Assembly: GCA_947260005.1 (NCBI GenBank)
Contig: CAMYOL010000060.1
Coordinates: 1-32,112 of the forward strand
Direction: 5' to 3'
DNA from: an uncultured Ectothiorhodospiraceae bacterium
Lineage (GTDB): Bacteria > Pseudomonadota > Gammaproteobacteria > UBA6429 > Thiohalophilaceae
DNA: 32,112 nt
Shown here: positions 24,175 through 32,112 of the stretch, in pieces
Layout: every line of letters starts with the position of its first letter
Numbering within the stretch: the stretch's first letter is position 1
Translations under genes and position numbers: made by a program
The notes under the pieces: model-generated
The model's input: only the letters and a program-made list of their open reading frames with translations
Database searches by the model: none
What the model was told of the DNA's origin: nothing

Positions 24175-24208
24175 AAGAAAATTATTTTTTAGATAACTTG
24201 AAAAAAAT

Positions 24209-24240
24209 ACCCACTCTTTGCAAAAAGAGTGGGTTTTTTT
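24209..24240 (+). terminator. Rho-independent terminator after the metallophosphoesterase gene
   Basis: Stem ACCCACTCTTT (24209-24219) with AAAGAGTGGGT (24224-24234), a 4-nt loop, then a T-run to 24240. It separates the gene from the downstream YtkA-like/cytochrome pair, which probably has its own promoter (perfect TATAAT at 24268-24273, no good -35). Confidence 0.93.
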
Positions 24241-24347
24241 GACTGGGTATTGAGATTGCAGGTGAAGTATAATAATCACTTTGCTATTTTGATAATAAGT
24301 GTTATTGAGACGCAATAATTTTCCAACTAAAAACGATTATAAAAATC

Positions 24348-24785
24348 ATGAAAATAAAGTTACTTCAAACGCTAGCGATTCTGCTAACAGGTGGATTGAT
24401 AACGTCTACCGGTTATGCCGAAACAAAAGATCAACCATATGCATCTATCGAGGCTGCGGTAACGAAACTATCAGAAGAGGGTCGTTATAATGTGACACTA
24501 TATACTGATAATACAGCAGTACCGATGAAAAAAATCCACAGCTGGACCCTGCATATCGAAACAAAGGACGGTGAGATCGTTGAAGATGCCAAAGTCTTTG
24601 TGTTTGGTGGTATGCCAGCACATCAGCATGATTTTCCGACCAAACCGCGGGTTAAGCAATATCTCGGTAAAGGAAATTACAAAGTTGAAGGTATCAAGTT
24701 CAGTATGCCGGGGCATTGGGAGATGCGTTTTAATATTAAAAGAAAAGATCAACGTGACCGAGTTGTCTTTGATATAAATTTATAG
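24348..24785 (+). CDS. small secreted YtkA/FixH-like protein
   Basis: A 145-residue exported protein with a signal peptide (LLQTLAILLTGGLITSTGYA) and a single Ig-like beta domain. The sequence VPMKKIHSWTLHIETKDG, then VFGGMPAHQHDFPTKPRV, then GKGNYKVEGIKFSMPGHWEMRF fits the YtkA-like/FixH pattern. The Met-x-x-His-x-His cluster (MPAHQH) and the later MPGHWEM could bind a metal such as copper, an inference from residue type only. It lies 10 bp before the diheme cytochrome gene, and such small beta proteins are often found with MauG-like cytochromes, so the two probably act together in the periplasm. No clear Shine-Dalgarno is seen before the ATG. Confidence 0.75.
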   Translation: MKIKLLQTLAILLTGGLITSTGYAETKDQPYASIEAAVTKLSEEGRYNVTLYTDNTAVPMKKIHSWTLHIETKDGEIVEDAKVFVFGGMPAHQHDFPTKPRVKQYLGKGNYKVEGIKFSMPGHWEMRFNIKRKDQRDRVVFDINL

Positions 24786-24795
24786 ATCGACGAAA

Positions 24796-26067
24796 ATGAA
24801 ATTTCGAATCTTTTTCATTTATATTAATATTTTTATTAGTTTTAATCTATACGCCGATAATAATGTTCACCAGTGGAGCGAACAGGAAATATCGATTCTG
24901 CAAACCTTATCGATCGATAGCCTGGCCGAAAGACCTGATGAACAATCAAACGCCTTTACACAAAACCACGATGCGATTGCCTTAGGCCACCAATTATTTT
25001 TTGATTCACGTTTTAGCATCAATCAAAAAGTCAGTTGTGCGAGCTGTCACGTTCCGGACAAATATTTTACCGATGGACTAAAAAGATCCAAAGGCGTTGC
25101 CGAGGTATTACGGAATGCCCCAACCATTGTTGGCGCCAGTTACAATACCTGGTTTTTTCATGATGGCCGTGCGGACAGTTTGTGGTCGCAGGCACTCGGG
25201 CCCTTAGAGGATCGATCAGAACATGGCGCAAGTCGATCCTATTATGTTTATCAACTGCATTCAGATGCAGAATTAAAAAATGCCTATGAAAAAATATTTG
25301 GTGACCTGCCCAATGTGACGGACCAGAAACGGTTTCCCAAACACGCTGGCCCGGTTAAAGACAGGAAAATGAAAAAAGCCTGGCAGGCCATGGCGAAGGA
25401 CGATCGCGCGGCGATTACCCTGGCTTTCGTAAATATAGGAAAATCTATCGCCGCCTATGAAAGTCAGTTAAAACCGGCGGCGTCTAAATTCGATCATTAT
25501 GTCCGGGCGGTCAAACAAAACGATGACAAACAAAAAAACAAATTATTTTCTCAACAGGAAGCTCAGGGTTTAAGATTATTTATATCCAAAGCGAATTGCA
25601 TTATCTGCCATAGCGGCCCGTTATTCAGTGACTCAGAATTTCATAATACGGTGACCCCACCTCGTTCTCTTAAAAATTATGACTGGGGGCGGTATAAAGG
25701 GGCTAGCAGCGTGCTGAGATCGAAGTTCAATTGTTTTAGCCAATATAATGATGCTAAGGATAAAAATTGTGATGAGCTGACCTACATACGCCGTGATAAG
25801 GAACATACCATTGGCGCGTTCAAGACCCCGATGTTACGTAACATCAGCAAAACGGCGCCCTATATGCACGCCGGACAATATGCCTCCCTGAAAGAAGTGA
25901 TCAAGCATTATAATAATCCCCCTACGACAAAAATTGGTCAAAGCAGCTTATTAGCCATCCCCATCACACTGAATGAGGCTGAAAGTGCCCAATTAGAAGC
26001 GTTTTTACACACACTCGATAGTGCCGTGGATGCCGACAAACGTTGGTTGGTACCGCCCCGGCATTAA
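24796..26067 (+). CDS. diheme cytochrome c, MauG / CcpA peroxidase family
   Basis: Periplasmic diheme enzyme of the bacterial cytochrome c peroxidase/MauG family; it either reduces peroxide or oxidises a protein partner. The 423-residue precursor has a signal peptide (MKFRIFFIYINIFISFNLYA), a first haem site CASCH (C81, C84, H85) followed by the family motif WFFHDGRADSLW, and a second haem site CIICH (about residues 268-272). The later TIGAFKTPMLRNISKTAPYMHAG holds the conserved segment near the second haem. Peroxidases usually have FWDGR; here it is FFHDGR. It is 10 bp after the YtkA-like gene, so the two are one operon. MauG-type or peroxidase function cannot be separated by sequence alone. 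Confidence 0.88.
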   Translation: MKFRIFFIYINIFISFNLYADNNVHQWSEQEISILQTLSIDSLAERPDEQSNAFTQNHDAIALGHQLFFDSRFSINQKVSCASCHVPDKYFTDGLKRSKGVAEVLRNAPTIVGASYNTWFFHDGRADSLWSQALGPLEDRSEHGASRSYYVYQLHSDAELKNAYEKIFGDLPNVTDQKRFPKHAGPVKDRKMKKAWQAMAKDDRAAITLAFVNIGKSIAAYESQLKPAASKFDHYVRAVKQNDDKQKNKLFSQQEAQGLRLFISKANCIICHSGPLFSDSEFHNTVTPPRSLKNYDWGRYKGASSVLRSKFNCFSQYNDAKDKNCDELTYIRRDKEHTIGAFKTPMLRNISKTAPYMHAGQYASLKEVIKHYNNPPTTKIGQSSLLAIPITLNEAESAQLEAFLHTLDSAVDADKRWLVPPRH

Positions 26068-26174
26068 GTCCGGCCCGTCTCAAATAGACTAAAATTTAAC
26101 GACGAACGTTGATTCTGCGACCTGAGACTATTGGTGCTCTATAAAGTTTGGCATAATAGGTTATGACTATATAT

Positions 26175-26678
26175 ATGAAAGCAATTCTTACCCCCATCGT
26201 ATCGCTATTCATGCTGTCTGCCTGTAGCTGGTTCGGCATTAATGATGACGAAACCAATGTCATTGAGCTGGCCAACAATATGTTGGTGGCGCAACAGGAT
26301 GAGCATGGTGAGCAGATTAAAGTCGCCATGCCCGTTCGGGTTAATTACAGCATCGCCCGTAAGCCCCAAATCGATAAGAAATTGCTAATAGAATTCGAAA
26401 TTATTGCCGAAAAAGCACTGCCAATACTCCGCTTCGCACTCAGGACAACCGAAGGTCTGGAATTGGACGACCATGATATCGATCCGTTGTACGAGTCCCT
26501 GGCAGCAAGGCAGGTCATCAAGGCAACGGCCACGGTGATACCATTAGTCGAAGATAAATTTTACCTGGATTTATATGTGATCTCCGAAATAGGCGAAGAA
26601 AAACTCGCCAGGTTGATTCGAATTCCCGTTGCCGTGGGCGACTATTCCCTAAACAATGATCCGGCACCTCGTCAATAA
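26175..26678 (+). CDS. predicted lipoprotein of unknown function
   Basis: A 167-residue protein whose N-terminus (MKAILTPIVSLFMLSAC) is a type II signal peptide with lipobox LSAC, so it should be lipid-anchored after Cys17; residues S-W at +2/+3 favour outer-membrane sorting. The ATG at 26175 gives the proper signal peptide; an in-frame ATG at 26163 would add four residues. The mature part looks like a beta-rich domain (IKVAMPVRVNYSIARKPQI, KATATVIPLVEDKFYLDLYV). No family is recognised. It lies 108 bp after the diheme cytochrome and 42 bp before the next membrane protein gene. A -10-like CATAAT (26152-26157) precedes it. Confidence 0.75.
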   Translation: MKAILTPIVSLFMLSACSWFGINDDETNVIELANNMLVAQQDEHGEQIKVAMPVRVNYSIARKPQIDKKLLIEFEIIAEKALPILRFALRTTEGLELDDHDIDPLYESLAARQVIKATATVIPLVEDKFYLDLYVISEIGEEKLARLIRIPVAVGDYSLNNDPAPRQ

Positions 26679-26720
26679 ACAAAAAACTCATAACGACGAG
26701 CCACAGGGAGGAGGCTAAGC

Positions 26721-27302
26721 GTGTCACTATTTAATATCTCACGTCATCTAACCAATCTCAGGCGCCTGGCCAATCCCGGTGACGGCAGCCGTTTTTGGAT
26801 TGGTCAAACCATGGTGATCGTCTCTACAGTGTTAGGTGTCTACCTTGCTGCCAATGCGGGTTTTGAGCGCGCAATTGAATTCGATGCAATGGTCAACAAA
26901 CGCAGTGCCTATCATTTATTAGGCTCATTAGAAGCCGAACTAAAAGATAACATCACGATTATGAACAAACTCGCCGAGAGCTTGAGTGTCATAAACAAAG
27001 ATCGAAAATACATGTTGCGTCGACATCAAACCGGTAAATTTGTTTGGCAGGCAATGCTCGAATCCGATCATACCTTTCAGATTCCCGCCGAGGTATTAAC
27101 CGGTGTGCGCCGTTATTATAAAAATTTAGAAATCTTAAGATACGAGCTTGAGAATAGTAAGATCCCAAATCATTATTTTATCCAACGGGTTAAAAAAGAG
27201 CATGCAGTTTTAGAAGAGAAAGTGTTACCAACAATAACTACAGAAAAAGATCGTTTAACCCGGATATTAACAAGTTTAGATATATCTTATGATGAAAAAT
27301 AG
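26721..27302 (+). CDS. small single-helix membrane protein of unknown function
   Basis: A 193-residue protein starting at GTG 26721 with a strong Shine-Dalgarno (GGGAGGAGG at 26706-26714). One transmembrane helix (about residues 26-46, WIGQTMVIVSTVLGVYLAANA) is followed by a largely helical, charged domain likely in the periplasm (LGSLEAELKDNITIMNKLAESL and onward). No family recognised. It probably forms an operon with the lipoprotein 42 bp upstream, suggesting an envelope-associated pair. The Shine-Dalgarno region is perfectly complementary over 9 nt to the loop of putative small RNA 2 (see findings). Confidence 0.7.
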   Translation: MSLFNISRHLTNLRRLANPGDGSRFWIGQTMVIVSTVLGVYLAANAGFERAIEFDAMVNKRSAYHLLGSLEAELKDNITIMNKLAESLSVINKDRKYMLRRHQTGKFVWQAMLESDHTFQIPAEVLTGVRRYYKNLEILRYELENSKIPNHYFIQRVKKEHAVLEEKVLPTITTEKDRLTRILTSLDISYDEK

Positions 27303-27619
27303 CCTACCTGGATCAGACCCTATATTTAACTATGCTGGTACCGTCATCATCTCTGAACCTATTAGACATAGGTAAAAATATATATCATTAGTCAAACAGT
27401 CAGCATTAGGGGTTTAAATGATTGCTTCTTTTACATGATAAACAGAGATTTCAGTGTATTGAGATTATGTTGATTCATGGCCGTCTGCATAGTTTATTTA
27501 GATTCGGCAGTGTCGATGTGCCATTGCCGGAAGTAAATCTCATAGTTCTGTTTACCAATATGTTCGAAAGATTAGCAGCCAACTCGACGAAAACTGCCAA
27601 AAGATTCACGTGAGCTGGG
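27303..27619. other. 317-bp region without a supportable gene, between the membrane-protein gene and the T6SS cassette
   Basis: Convergent gap: the plus-strand membrane-protein gene ends at 27302 and the minus-strand immunity-type gene ends at 27620. Short open frames occur on both strands (for example 27422-27613 plus) but have no start context or recognisable domain. No terminator-like hairpin with a T-run was found. It may be the junction of the AT-rich cargo module with the older chromosome. Confidence 0.45.
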
Positions 27620-28177
27620 TTAGTCATTATTGTTATTTGTGCCTGGATATCCAGAGAGCCTAATATGATATTGTTCAGATATACCCAAACAAGTAAATGA
27701 CTCTTTAGGTTCAATCTCGTCTTTAGGTTGAATATAAAATGTATCAAAACAATGCTTGTATATCTTACCTGAAATCCTTATCTTTTTATCAATATATTTT
27801 TCTCTAAAAGAGTCGAGTATATTATCTTTACCAACATAATTTTCTGATTCATCTAAAATAGTTTTCTTAAGAGTCTTCCAGGTTAATTGTTCATAATTTG
27901 ACGGATTAAACGGCTGGTTGTTATATTTTTTTGAGAAAGTCTTACTTTCCATGTTATCTAAAATCAAATAAAGGTCGTGTGTTACTAACCCACTCCTATC
28001 ACCATCTATTTTTTCATCAAGTTTAAATATCCCATAAACAGTGCCATTCTCGATCTCAAAAGGATCTTTAATATCAGGTAAGGGTTCTATAATTAAATAA
28101 TTTTTAAAAATAAACCACGAAATAATACCTATGAATAAAAAAATAGATAAATATAAATATTTTTTTTTAAAAATCAT
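27620..28177 (-). CDS. candidate T6SS immunity protein for the phospholipase D effector
   Basis: A 185-residue protein with an N-terminal membrane anchor (KKYLYLSIFLFIGIISWFIF, about residues 5-24) and a periplasmic domain with two cysteines (HCFDTFYI, FTCLGIS). No family is recognised. The case for immunity is contextual: its start overlaps the effector stop by 4 bp (ATGA), it is the last gene of a vgrG-effector-X cassette, and inner-membrane-anchored periplasmic proteins are the expected cognate protectors of phospholipase effectors that act from the periplasm. It is strongly AT-rich, with many A/T-ending codons, unlike the housekeeping genes in this window. Alternatively it is an accessory of unknown role. 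Confidence 0.65.
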   Translation of the reverse strand: MIFKKKYLYLSIFLFIGIISWFIFKNYLIIEPLPDIKDPFEIENGTVYGIFKLDEKIDGDRSGLVTHDLYLILDNMESKTFSKKYNNQPFNPSNYEQLTWKTLKKTILDESENYVGKDNILDSFREKYIDKKIRISGKIYKHCFDTFYIQPKDEIEPKESFTCLGISEQYHIRLSGYPGTNNNND

Positions 28178-29643
28178 AACAAAAAATCAAATTTTTGAGT
28201 GTAGAGCTCACGAAGCTTGTCAGGATCTTTCTCAGTTAATAGGCTACCCATAACAGTTCTTGCAATTGCAGATTTATTAATCCTTTTAGCTTGTGCATTT
28301 CTTTCATCAAAATTATATTTGTTGAATTGAGTAATTTTTTCATCTAGATCTATGTCATGAGGTACAACTCTATATCGTTTTTTACTATTTTCAAGTTTCT
28401 CTCTAAATTCAGATGCAAACTTCTTACTTTCAATAACGACATTACATTCACTATCAACAACTGCGTCAAGACTTCGCCGATTTAAATTTGCTGACCCAGC
28501 GATAGATATTGTTTTATCAACTATCATTATTTTTGAGTGACAATATGGTTTTGCTTTTACAGATGTAGACATGATAGTAACGTTTTTTAGATATTTTGTT
28601 TTGACTTTTTTCTTTCTTTCACTTTTAATCATGTTCACTGGATCATCTATCCACCTTTTATCACCTGTTGCAATTGCTTTTAGAACTTTGAATTGGGAAT
28701 AATGCATAATTTTTGCTTCGATCTTCATATTTTTTTTGCTCGGGTCAATCTCTTCTGGATATTTAGGAATCAAAATATAAATTTTAATTTTATTTTTAGC
28801 CGCTTCTGCCAGTTCTTTACCAATATCAGGATGACGTAGATATTGGTTTTCAATGTAAATTGATTCTTTTGCATTTTCTATTAGATTATCATATTTCTTA
28901 TTAATATCTGTATTCTTCCACCACCAACTTGGAATGGTTAAAATTGTCTTACAGATCTGAGATGATTTAGATTTTGAATTTAGTGTGATTTGTTCCTTTA
29001 TACCATCTAGAGGTGCCTCTTTGTTCCATCTTGTCACGAAGTTCTCTTCAATTCCTTTAACACCTTTACCTTGAATAAAAACAGCGGCATCGTGCCAGTA
29101 TGTTCTATTAATAGCACCTGTGGTAATATCAGCGCCGTTACAAATCGCATAGATACCATCTACCACAACCGTTTTTTGGTGATGTGAACCAATAGTTCCT
29201 CCATGTATAGTTTGAATTTGATTAGCAAAAGTAGTTCCAAGCTCTTTTAATTCAGATAAAACAATTTTTATATTATTTGTTTTGTCTCTTTTAAGTAATG
29301 CATTAATGGCTTTTCTCTCATTAAATGGAGACATTTTTTTGTCAAGATCACACCACAATATTTTTATTTTCACCCCTTTTTTTGCTTTTTCTATAAGCCA
29401 GTCACCTAGTTTTTTACCTTTTACTGGTGTTTTCATCCTCATTGACCAGGCCGTTATGTAGATGTAACTCTTTGCCTTTTCAAACATTTCACCCATTTTT
29501 CCAAATATTTCTGGACCATCAACCAAGGGAGTAAGTTTAGACGTTTGTACGGCAAGTTTTATATTGGTAGTTTTCCTGGCGGATGCAAGTTGAATATTAG
29601 ATTCATGTTTATACGTTGCCTGTGTTGCTGTTCGTGCATTCAT
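28174..29643 (-). CDS. phospholipase D-family T6SS effector (Tle5-like)
   Basis: Predicted phospholipase D that would hydrolyse phospholipid headgroups in a target cell after delivery by VgrG. The 489 residues contain two intact HKD motifs, HHQKTVVVDG with downstream NGAD (about 153-175) and CHSKIMIVD with GSANLNRRSLD (about 366-390), both with His, Lys and Asp. No signal peptide is seen, as expected for T6SS cargo. The N-terminal 45 residues (ARTATQATYKHE...) lack a PAAR or MIX motif that I can see, so loading may depend on the VgrG C-terminus. It is shorter than PldA or PldB of Pseudomonas. It overlaps vgrG (29640-29643) and the immunity-type gene (28174-28177) by 4 bp each. AT-rich composition suggests recent acquisition. 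Confidence 0.88.
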   Translation of the reverse strand: MNARTATQATYKHESNIQLASARKTTNIKLAVQTSKLTPLVDGPEIFGKMGEMFEKAKSYIYITAWSMRMKTPVKGKKLGDWLIEKAKKGVKIKILWCDLDKKMSPFNERKAINALLKRDKTNNIKIVLSELKELGTTFANQIQTIHGGTIGSHHQKTVVVDGIYAICNGADITTGAINRTYWHDAAVFIQGKGVKGIEENFVTRWNKEAPLDGIKEQITLNSKSKSSQICKTILTIPSWWWKNTDINKKYDNLIENAKESIYIENQYLRHPDIGKELAEAAKNKIKIYILIPKYPEEIDPSKKNMKIEAKIMHYSQFKVLKAIATGDKRWIDDPVNMIKSERKKKVKTKYLKNVTIMSTSVKAKPYCHSKIMIVDKTISIAGSANLNRRSLDAVVDSECNVVIESKKFASEFREKLENSKKRYRVVPHDIDLDEKITQFNKYNFDERNAQAKRINKSAIARTVMGSLLTEKDPDKLRELYTQKFDFLL

Positions 29644-32112
29644 TTGTCTTCAACCTTATGGTCATAGTCCGTTATCTCAATATTAATGTAGCCCATCAAT
29701 ATATCATCCAATTTTATTTTCCCATCTTGAGTATATACATAGTGCTTGGTATTCTCAGAATCTGTAATTATAACTTCGATATCGTTCTCTAATAATTCAT
29801 CATCTTCGTCAGTGAGTTCGATTTCTAAAGAACGCGTTAAATATAATTCTGATGAGTCTTTGTCTGAAGTTGTCCCGTCAATATCAACCTCAAATATATA
29901 TGATAAAGGTGTTTTATCATCAATCGCTTCATCTTGTTCTTTATCTTTTTGCGCGTCTGATAGTTTCCTTGCCCAAGGTATAGTGTAATGTCCAGAACCA
30001 TCATCTAATGTTGTAGTAACAGTATCCACTTGTTGTTTCACATTGTCAGGATCAGATTCAAATATTTTTATGGTAGCAGTTTCACCACCCTCAAAATTTT
30101 TCACTGAAAATTGTATATACGCCTTTTCTCCAACAGGAACGCGGTCTCTGTCCCAAACCAGATTGTAAATTTGTGCAGAGTCCGGATCTTTTAATAAGTC
30201 AATCCCCGCAAATGCTATTGGTGCCGTGGTATTCACCGCCCCCGGCGGATTCGGCCCTGGCACGGAATAATTCACTTTGCCATTTAGTTGCACACCCCCA
30301 CTGCCACCAAAAAACACTTTCTTACCATAAAAAGAAACGACGCCACCACTGCTGACTTTAAATCCTCCCCCGGATTGTTCAAAGGTGATGTCGCCGCCGC
30401 CTTTACCTTTTACATCGATCTTATTCGCACTTTGAATAAACACGTCATTGCTTTGTACGGTGGCAAATAATCCACCGGAGCCTTTCACCGTAATTTTGGT
30501 GTTATCCGCGACATCCACCACCATGTGTCGACCGGTTTGCAGTTCGGTATTTTTACCTGACTCGGTTTGGATATTTTTATACGCGGCATGGGTGTGATCG
30601 GTCTTGGCTTGATGATGGATCTCTTTGCTTTGGGTTTCAGTGCGATGATAGTTTTTAACTTTAACTAATCGATCGTTACCAACCCGTTCGGTCATGGTGT
30701 CGTCGCTGTGACGATGGATGGTTTTCTTGGCAAAGGTCACCATTGCACCGTGTTCGGTGGCAAGCCGAACTTTATGTCCGACGGCTTCGGCGTTTAAATG
30801 CAGGATGTTGTGACCTTCATAGGTGCGTAAGGTAATCGCTTCTTTTTCTTTAGTATCATCAAAGGTCAGTTCATTATCACTCATCGTGCGCAGGCGATTC
30901 ACCGACGGATTGGCACTGGTGACGGGTGAGACGCGCTCGGGGTTGGGCACGGTGCCGACCACCATCGGTCGATCCGGGTCACCGTTTAAACAACTAATCA
31001 ATACTTCATCACCATCATGTAAGGGCGTATGAAAGCCCACGTAGCTTTCATTCGGTAAGCCGCCGTACGGTGACACCCGGCGCATCGGGATCGTCGCCTG
31101 GGTATGTTGTGTGGACGATAAATCAAATAAGGCACGCAGTTGGTATTTTCCTTGTTCATCGAGGCGCGCATACGGGCCATCGCTTTCGATGCGGGCGGTT
31201 AAGGTCATCGGTAATTCGGGGTGATGGACCGTCGCCGTGCGGTATGGGGTTTCGCGTTTGATGCAGGTGGCAATATGGCGATAGGCAATATCCTGATCAC
31301 CTTCATTATGGCCGGCAAACTGGCTGGCCTCATGAATGACCTCACTAATAAAATAGTCGGCATTGTATTGCGCATCGAAGTGACTGGCCTCAAGTGAACA
31401 GATATGACCGGCGGCCATGTCCACCACGTTGCCTCGGGCGGTTAAATCAAAGGCAAAGGCCCCTGCTTGTTCGGCGATGCGTTTAGATTGTTGATCCGAT
31501 TCATCCAGGCTGCGCGTGCCTAACCCGAATAAGGTTTCACCGGGTTGGGGTGTGGGGCGAATCGAGGCCATTGGTTCAATCGCGGTATTGGCTAATAATG
31601 TAGTTGAAGGTGTTTCCTCATTAAAATCATGGATACGTGTTTGCGGCACGATGGCGCGGGCATTTGCTGAAAGATGATGCACTCCGACCATCGCCTGACC
31701 CATTACATCTTCATTGCCGCCATTGGGAGCAATAAAGTGCAACACTTCACGCGCAATGTAAGGGCAGTGCGCATTGTGATCGGTGAACACAATGACTTCC
31801 TGATCGTCTTTCGCAATCGAATAAAAATAAATTCCACTGTTGGCCGCAAGTCGACTGATAAATGCCCAGTCGGTTTCGTTTGCTTGCAGTGTGTAAGGTT
31901 TAACCGGGTAGGCGCGTGATAAATCAAAATGCAATTGGTCTTTTAATAAGCCATTGCGCTCGCAAGTGAGCTTAATTAAATCAGGGACACTGTGGCCTAA
32001 AATAATTCGTGTGTCCGTTTGATGTTTTAAACGCGCTAAGTTTGATTCAAAAGTGAGCTCAACGGTTAAACGTGTGTCATCTTTCCAACCGAGTTCGTTA
32101 ATTTTTGTTACA
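29640..32112 (-). CDS. vgrG: type VI secretion tip protein VgrG with C-terminal extension (N-terminus cut by window edge)
   Basis: Spike protein of the type VI secretion system, trimeric at the tip of the Hcp tube and carrier of cargo effectors. The minus-strand frame is open to the window edge, so the N-terminal end is missing; about 823 residues are visible. In order there is the gp27-like region (NETDWAFISRLAANSGIYFYS), the gp5 OB-fold (VSPYGGLPNESYVGFHTPLHDGDEVLISC, NGDPDRPMVVGTV), and a DUF2345-type beta-helix rich in Gly and Lys (about 30150-30850). Last comes a roughly 190-residue, Asp/Glu-rich extension from about 30220 down to 29640, whose final part (SLEIELTDEDDELLENDI, YTQDGKIKLDDILMGYINIEI) looks like a transthyretin-like beta domain. 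A TTG at 31934 is only an apparent start. No other T6SS genes are in the window. Confidence 0.93.
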   Translation of the reverse strand, partial: VTKINELGWKDDTRLTVELTFESNLARLKHQTDTRIILGHSVPDLIKLTCERNGLLKDQLHFDLSRAYPVKPYTLQANETDWAFISRLAANSGIYFYSIAKDDQEVIVFTDHNAHCPYIAREVLHFIAPNGGNEDVMGQAMVGVHHLSANARAIVPQTRIHDFNEETPSTTLLANTAIEPMASIRPTPQPGETLFGLGTRSLDESDQQSKRIAEQAGAFAFDLTARGNVVDMAAGHICSLEASHFDAQYNADYFISEVIHEASQFAGHNEGDQDIAYRHIATCIKRETPYRTATVHHPELPMTLTARIESDGPYARLDEQGKYQLRALFDLSSTQHTQATIPMRRVSPYGGLPNESYVGFHTPLHDGDEVLISCLNGDPDRPMVVGTVPNPERVSPVTSANPSVNRLRTMSDNELTFDDTKEKEAITLRTYEGHNILHLNAEAVGHKVRLATEHGAMVTFAKKTIHRHSDDTMTERVGNDRLVKVKNYHRTETQSKEIHHQAKTDHTHAAYKNIQTESGKNTELQTGRHMVVDVADNTKITVKGSGGLFATVQSNDVFIQSANKIDVKGKGGGDITFEQSGGGFKVSSGGVVSFYGKKVFFGGSGGVQLNGKVNYSVPGPNPPGAVNTTAPIAFAGIDLLKDPDSAQIYNLVWDRDRVPVGEKAYIQFSVKNFEGGETATIKIFESDPDNVKQQVDTVTTTLDDGSGHYTIPWARKLSDAQKDKEQDEAIDDKTPLSYIFEVDIDGTTSDKDSSELYLTRSLEIELTDEDDELLENDIEVIITDSENTKHYVYTQDGKIKLDDILMGYINIEITDYDHKVEDK

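Noticed and set aside
27422-27613. 63-residue plus-strand open frame and the overlapping minus-strand frame 27475-27747
   Set aside because: No recognisable domain, no ribosome-binding site, and the minus frame overlaps the immunity-type gene; treated as non-coding.
31934-32112. VgrG starting at the TTG at 31934
   Set aside because: The frame continues upstream to the window edge with clear VgrG-like sequence (RIILGHSVPDLIKLTCERNG), so the gene is truncated by the window.

Overview
This window is a non-enteric gammaproteobacterial chromosome segment of moderate GC. Two things support that. The first is the gene order DUF2782 / polA / engB / cytochrome c5 / cytochrome c4 / dsbA / endonuclease-exonuclease-phosphatase (EEP) protein / diguanylate cyclase, which as I recall it matches the polA neighbourhood of Pseudomonas. 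The second is a System II (ResB-CcsA) cytochrome c maturation pair placed inside that block. I cannot name a genus. No tRNA, rRNA, CRISPR array or intact insertion sequence was seen.

Layout. 1-1360 (minus): a TRAP transporter pair, dctQ and a truncated dctM carrying an exact in-frame 84-bp tandem duplication. 1604-2768 (minus): a DUF2782 protein overlapping a LOG-family phosphoribohydrolase gene. 3049-5760 (plus): polA behind a structured leader. 5761-6426: a 666-bp gap that appears to hold two tandem small RNA genes. Both end in Rho-independent terminators, and most of their hairpin loops are C-rich and resemble the 16S anti-Shine-Dalgarno CCUCC. This is the interval where Spot 42 (enterics) and ErsA (Pseudomonas) lie. 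6427-7071 (minus): engB. 7297-12643 (plus): cytochromes c5 and c4, resB, ccsA and dsbA, a coherent set for making periplasmic c-type cytochromes and disulfides. 12734-17172 (plus): an acetolactate-synthase-like ThDP enzyme, an EEP-family hydrolase and a GGDEF diguanylate cyclase. 17212-20455 (minus): a DUF2059-like periplasmic protein, a soluble PDC/Cache-like sensor and an HDOD protein, which with the cyclase suggests a signalling neighbourhood.

20695-27302 (plus): a protein with a Coq4-type HDxxHx11E motif, then a large exported SoxB/5'-nucleotidase-like metallophosphoesterase, a small YtkA/FixH-like secreted protein and a MauG/CcpA-like diheme cytochrome, followed by an orphan lipoprotein and a one-helix membrane protein. 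27620-32112 (minus): a type VI secretion cargo cassette, vgrG (5' end outside the window), a phospholipase D-family effector and a membrane-anchored candidate immunity protein. Each adjacent pair overlaps by 4 bp. The effector and immunity genes are clearly more AT-rich than the vgrG core, which suggests a modular acquired cargo.

The most interesting element is the tandem C-rich-loop sRNA locus at about 5859-6408. The two RNAs share the 9-mer CCTCCCTGG in the loop of their first hairpin. These loops are perfectly complementary over 8-9 nt to Shine-Dalgarno regions of two genes in this same window (21661 and 26721).
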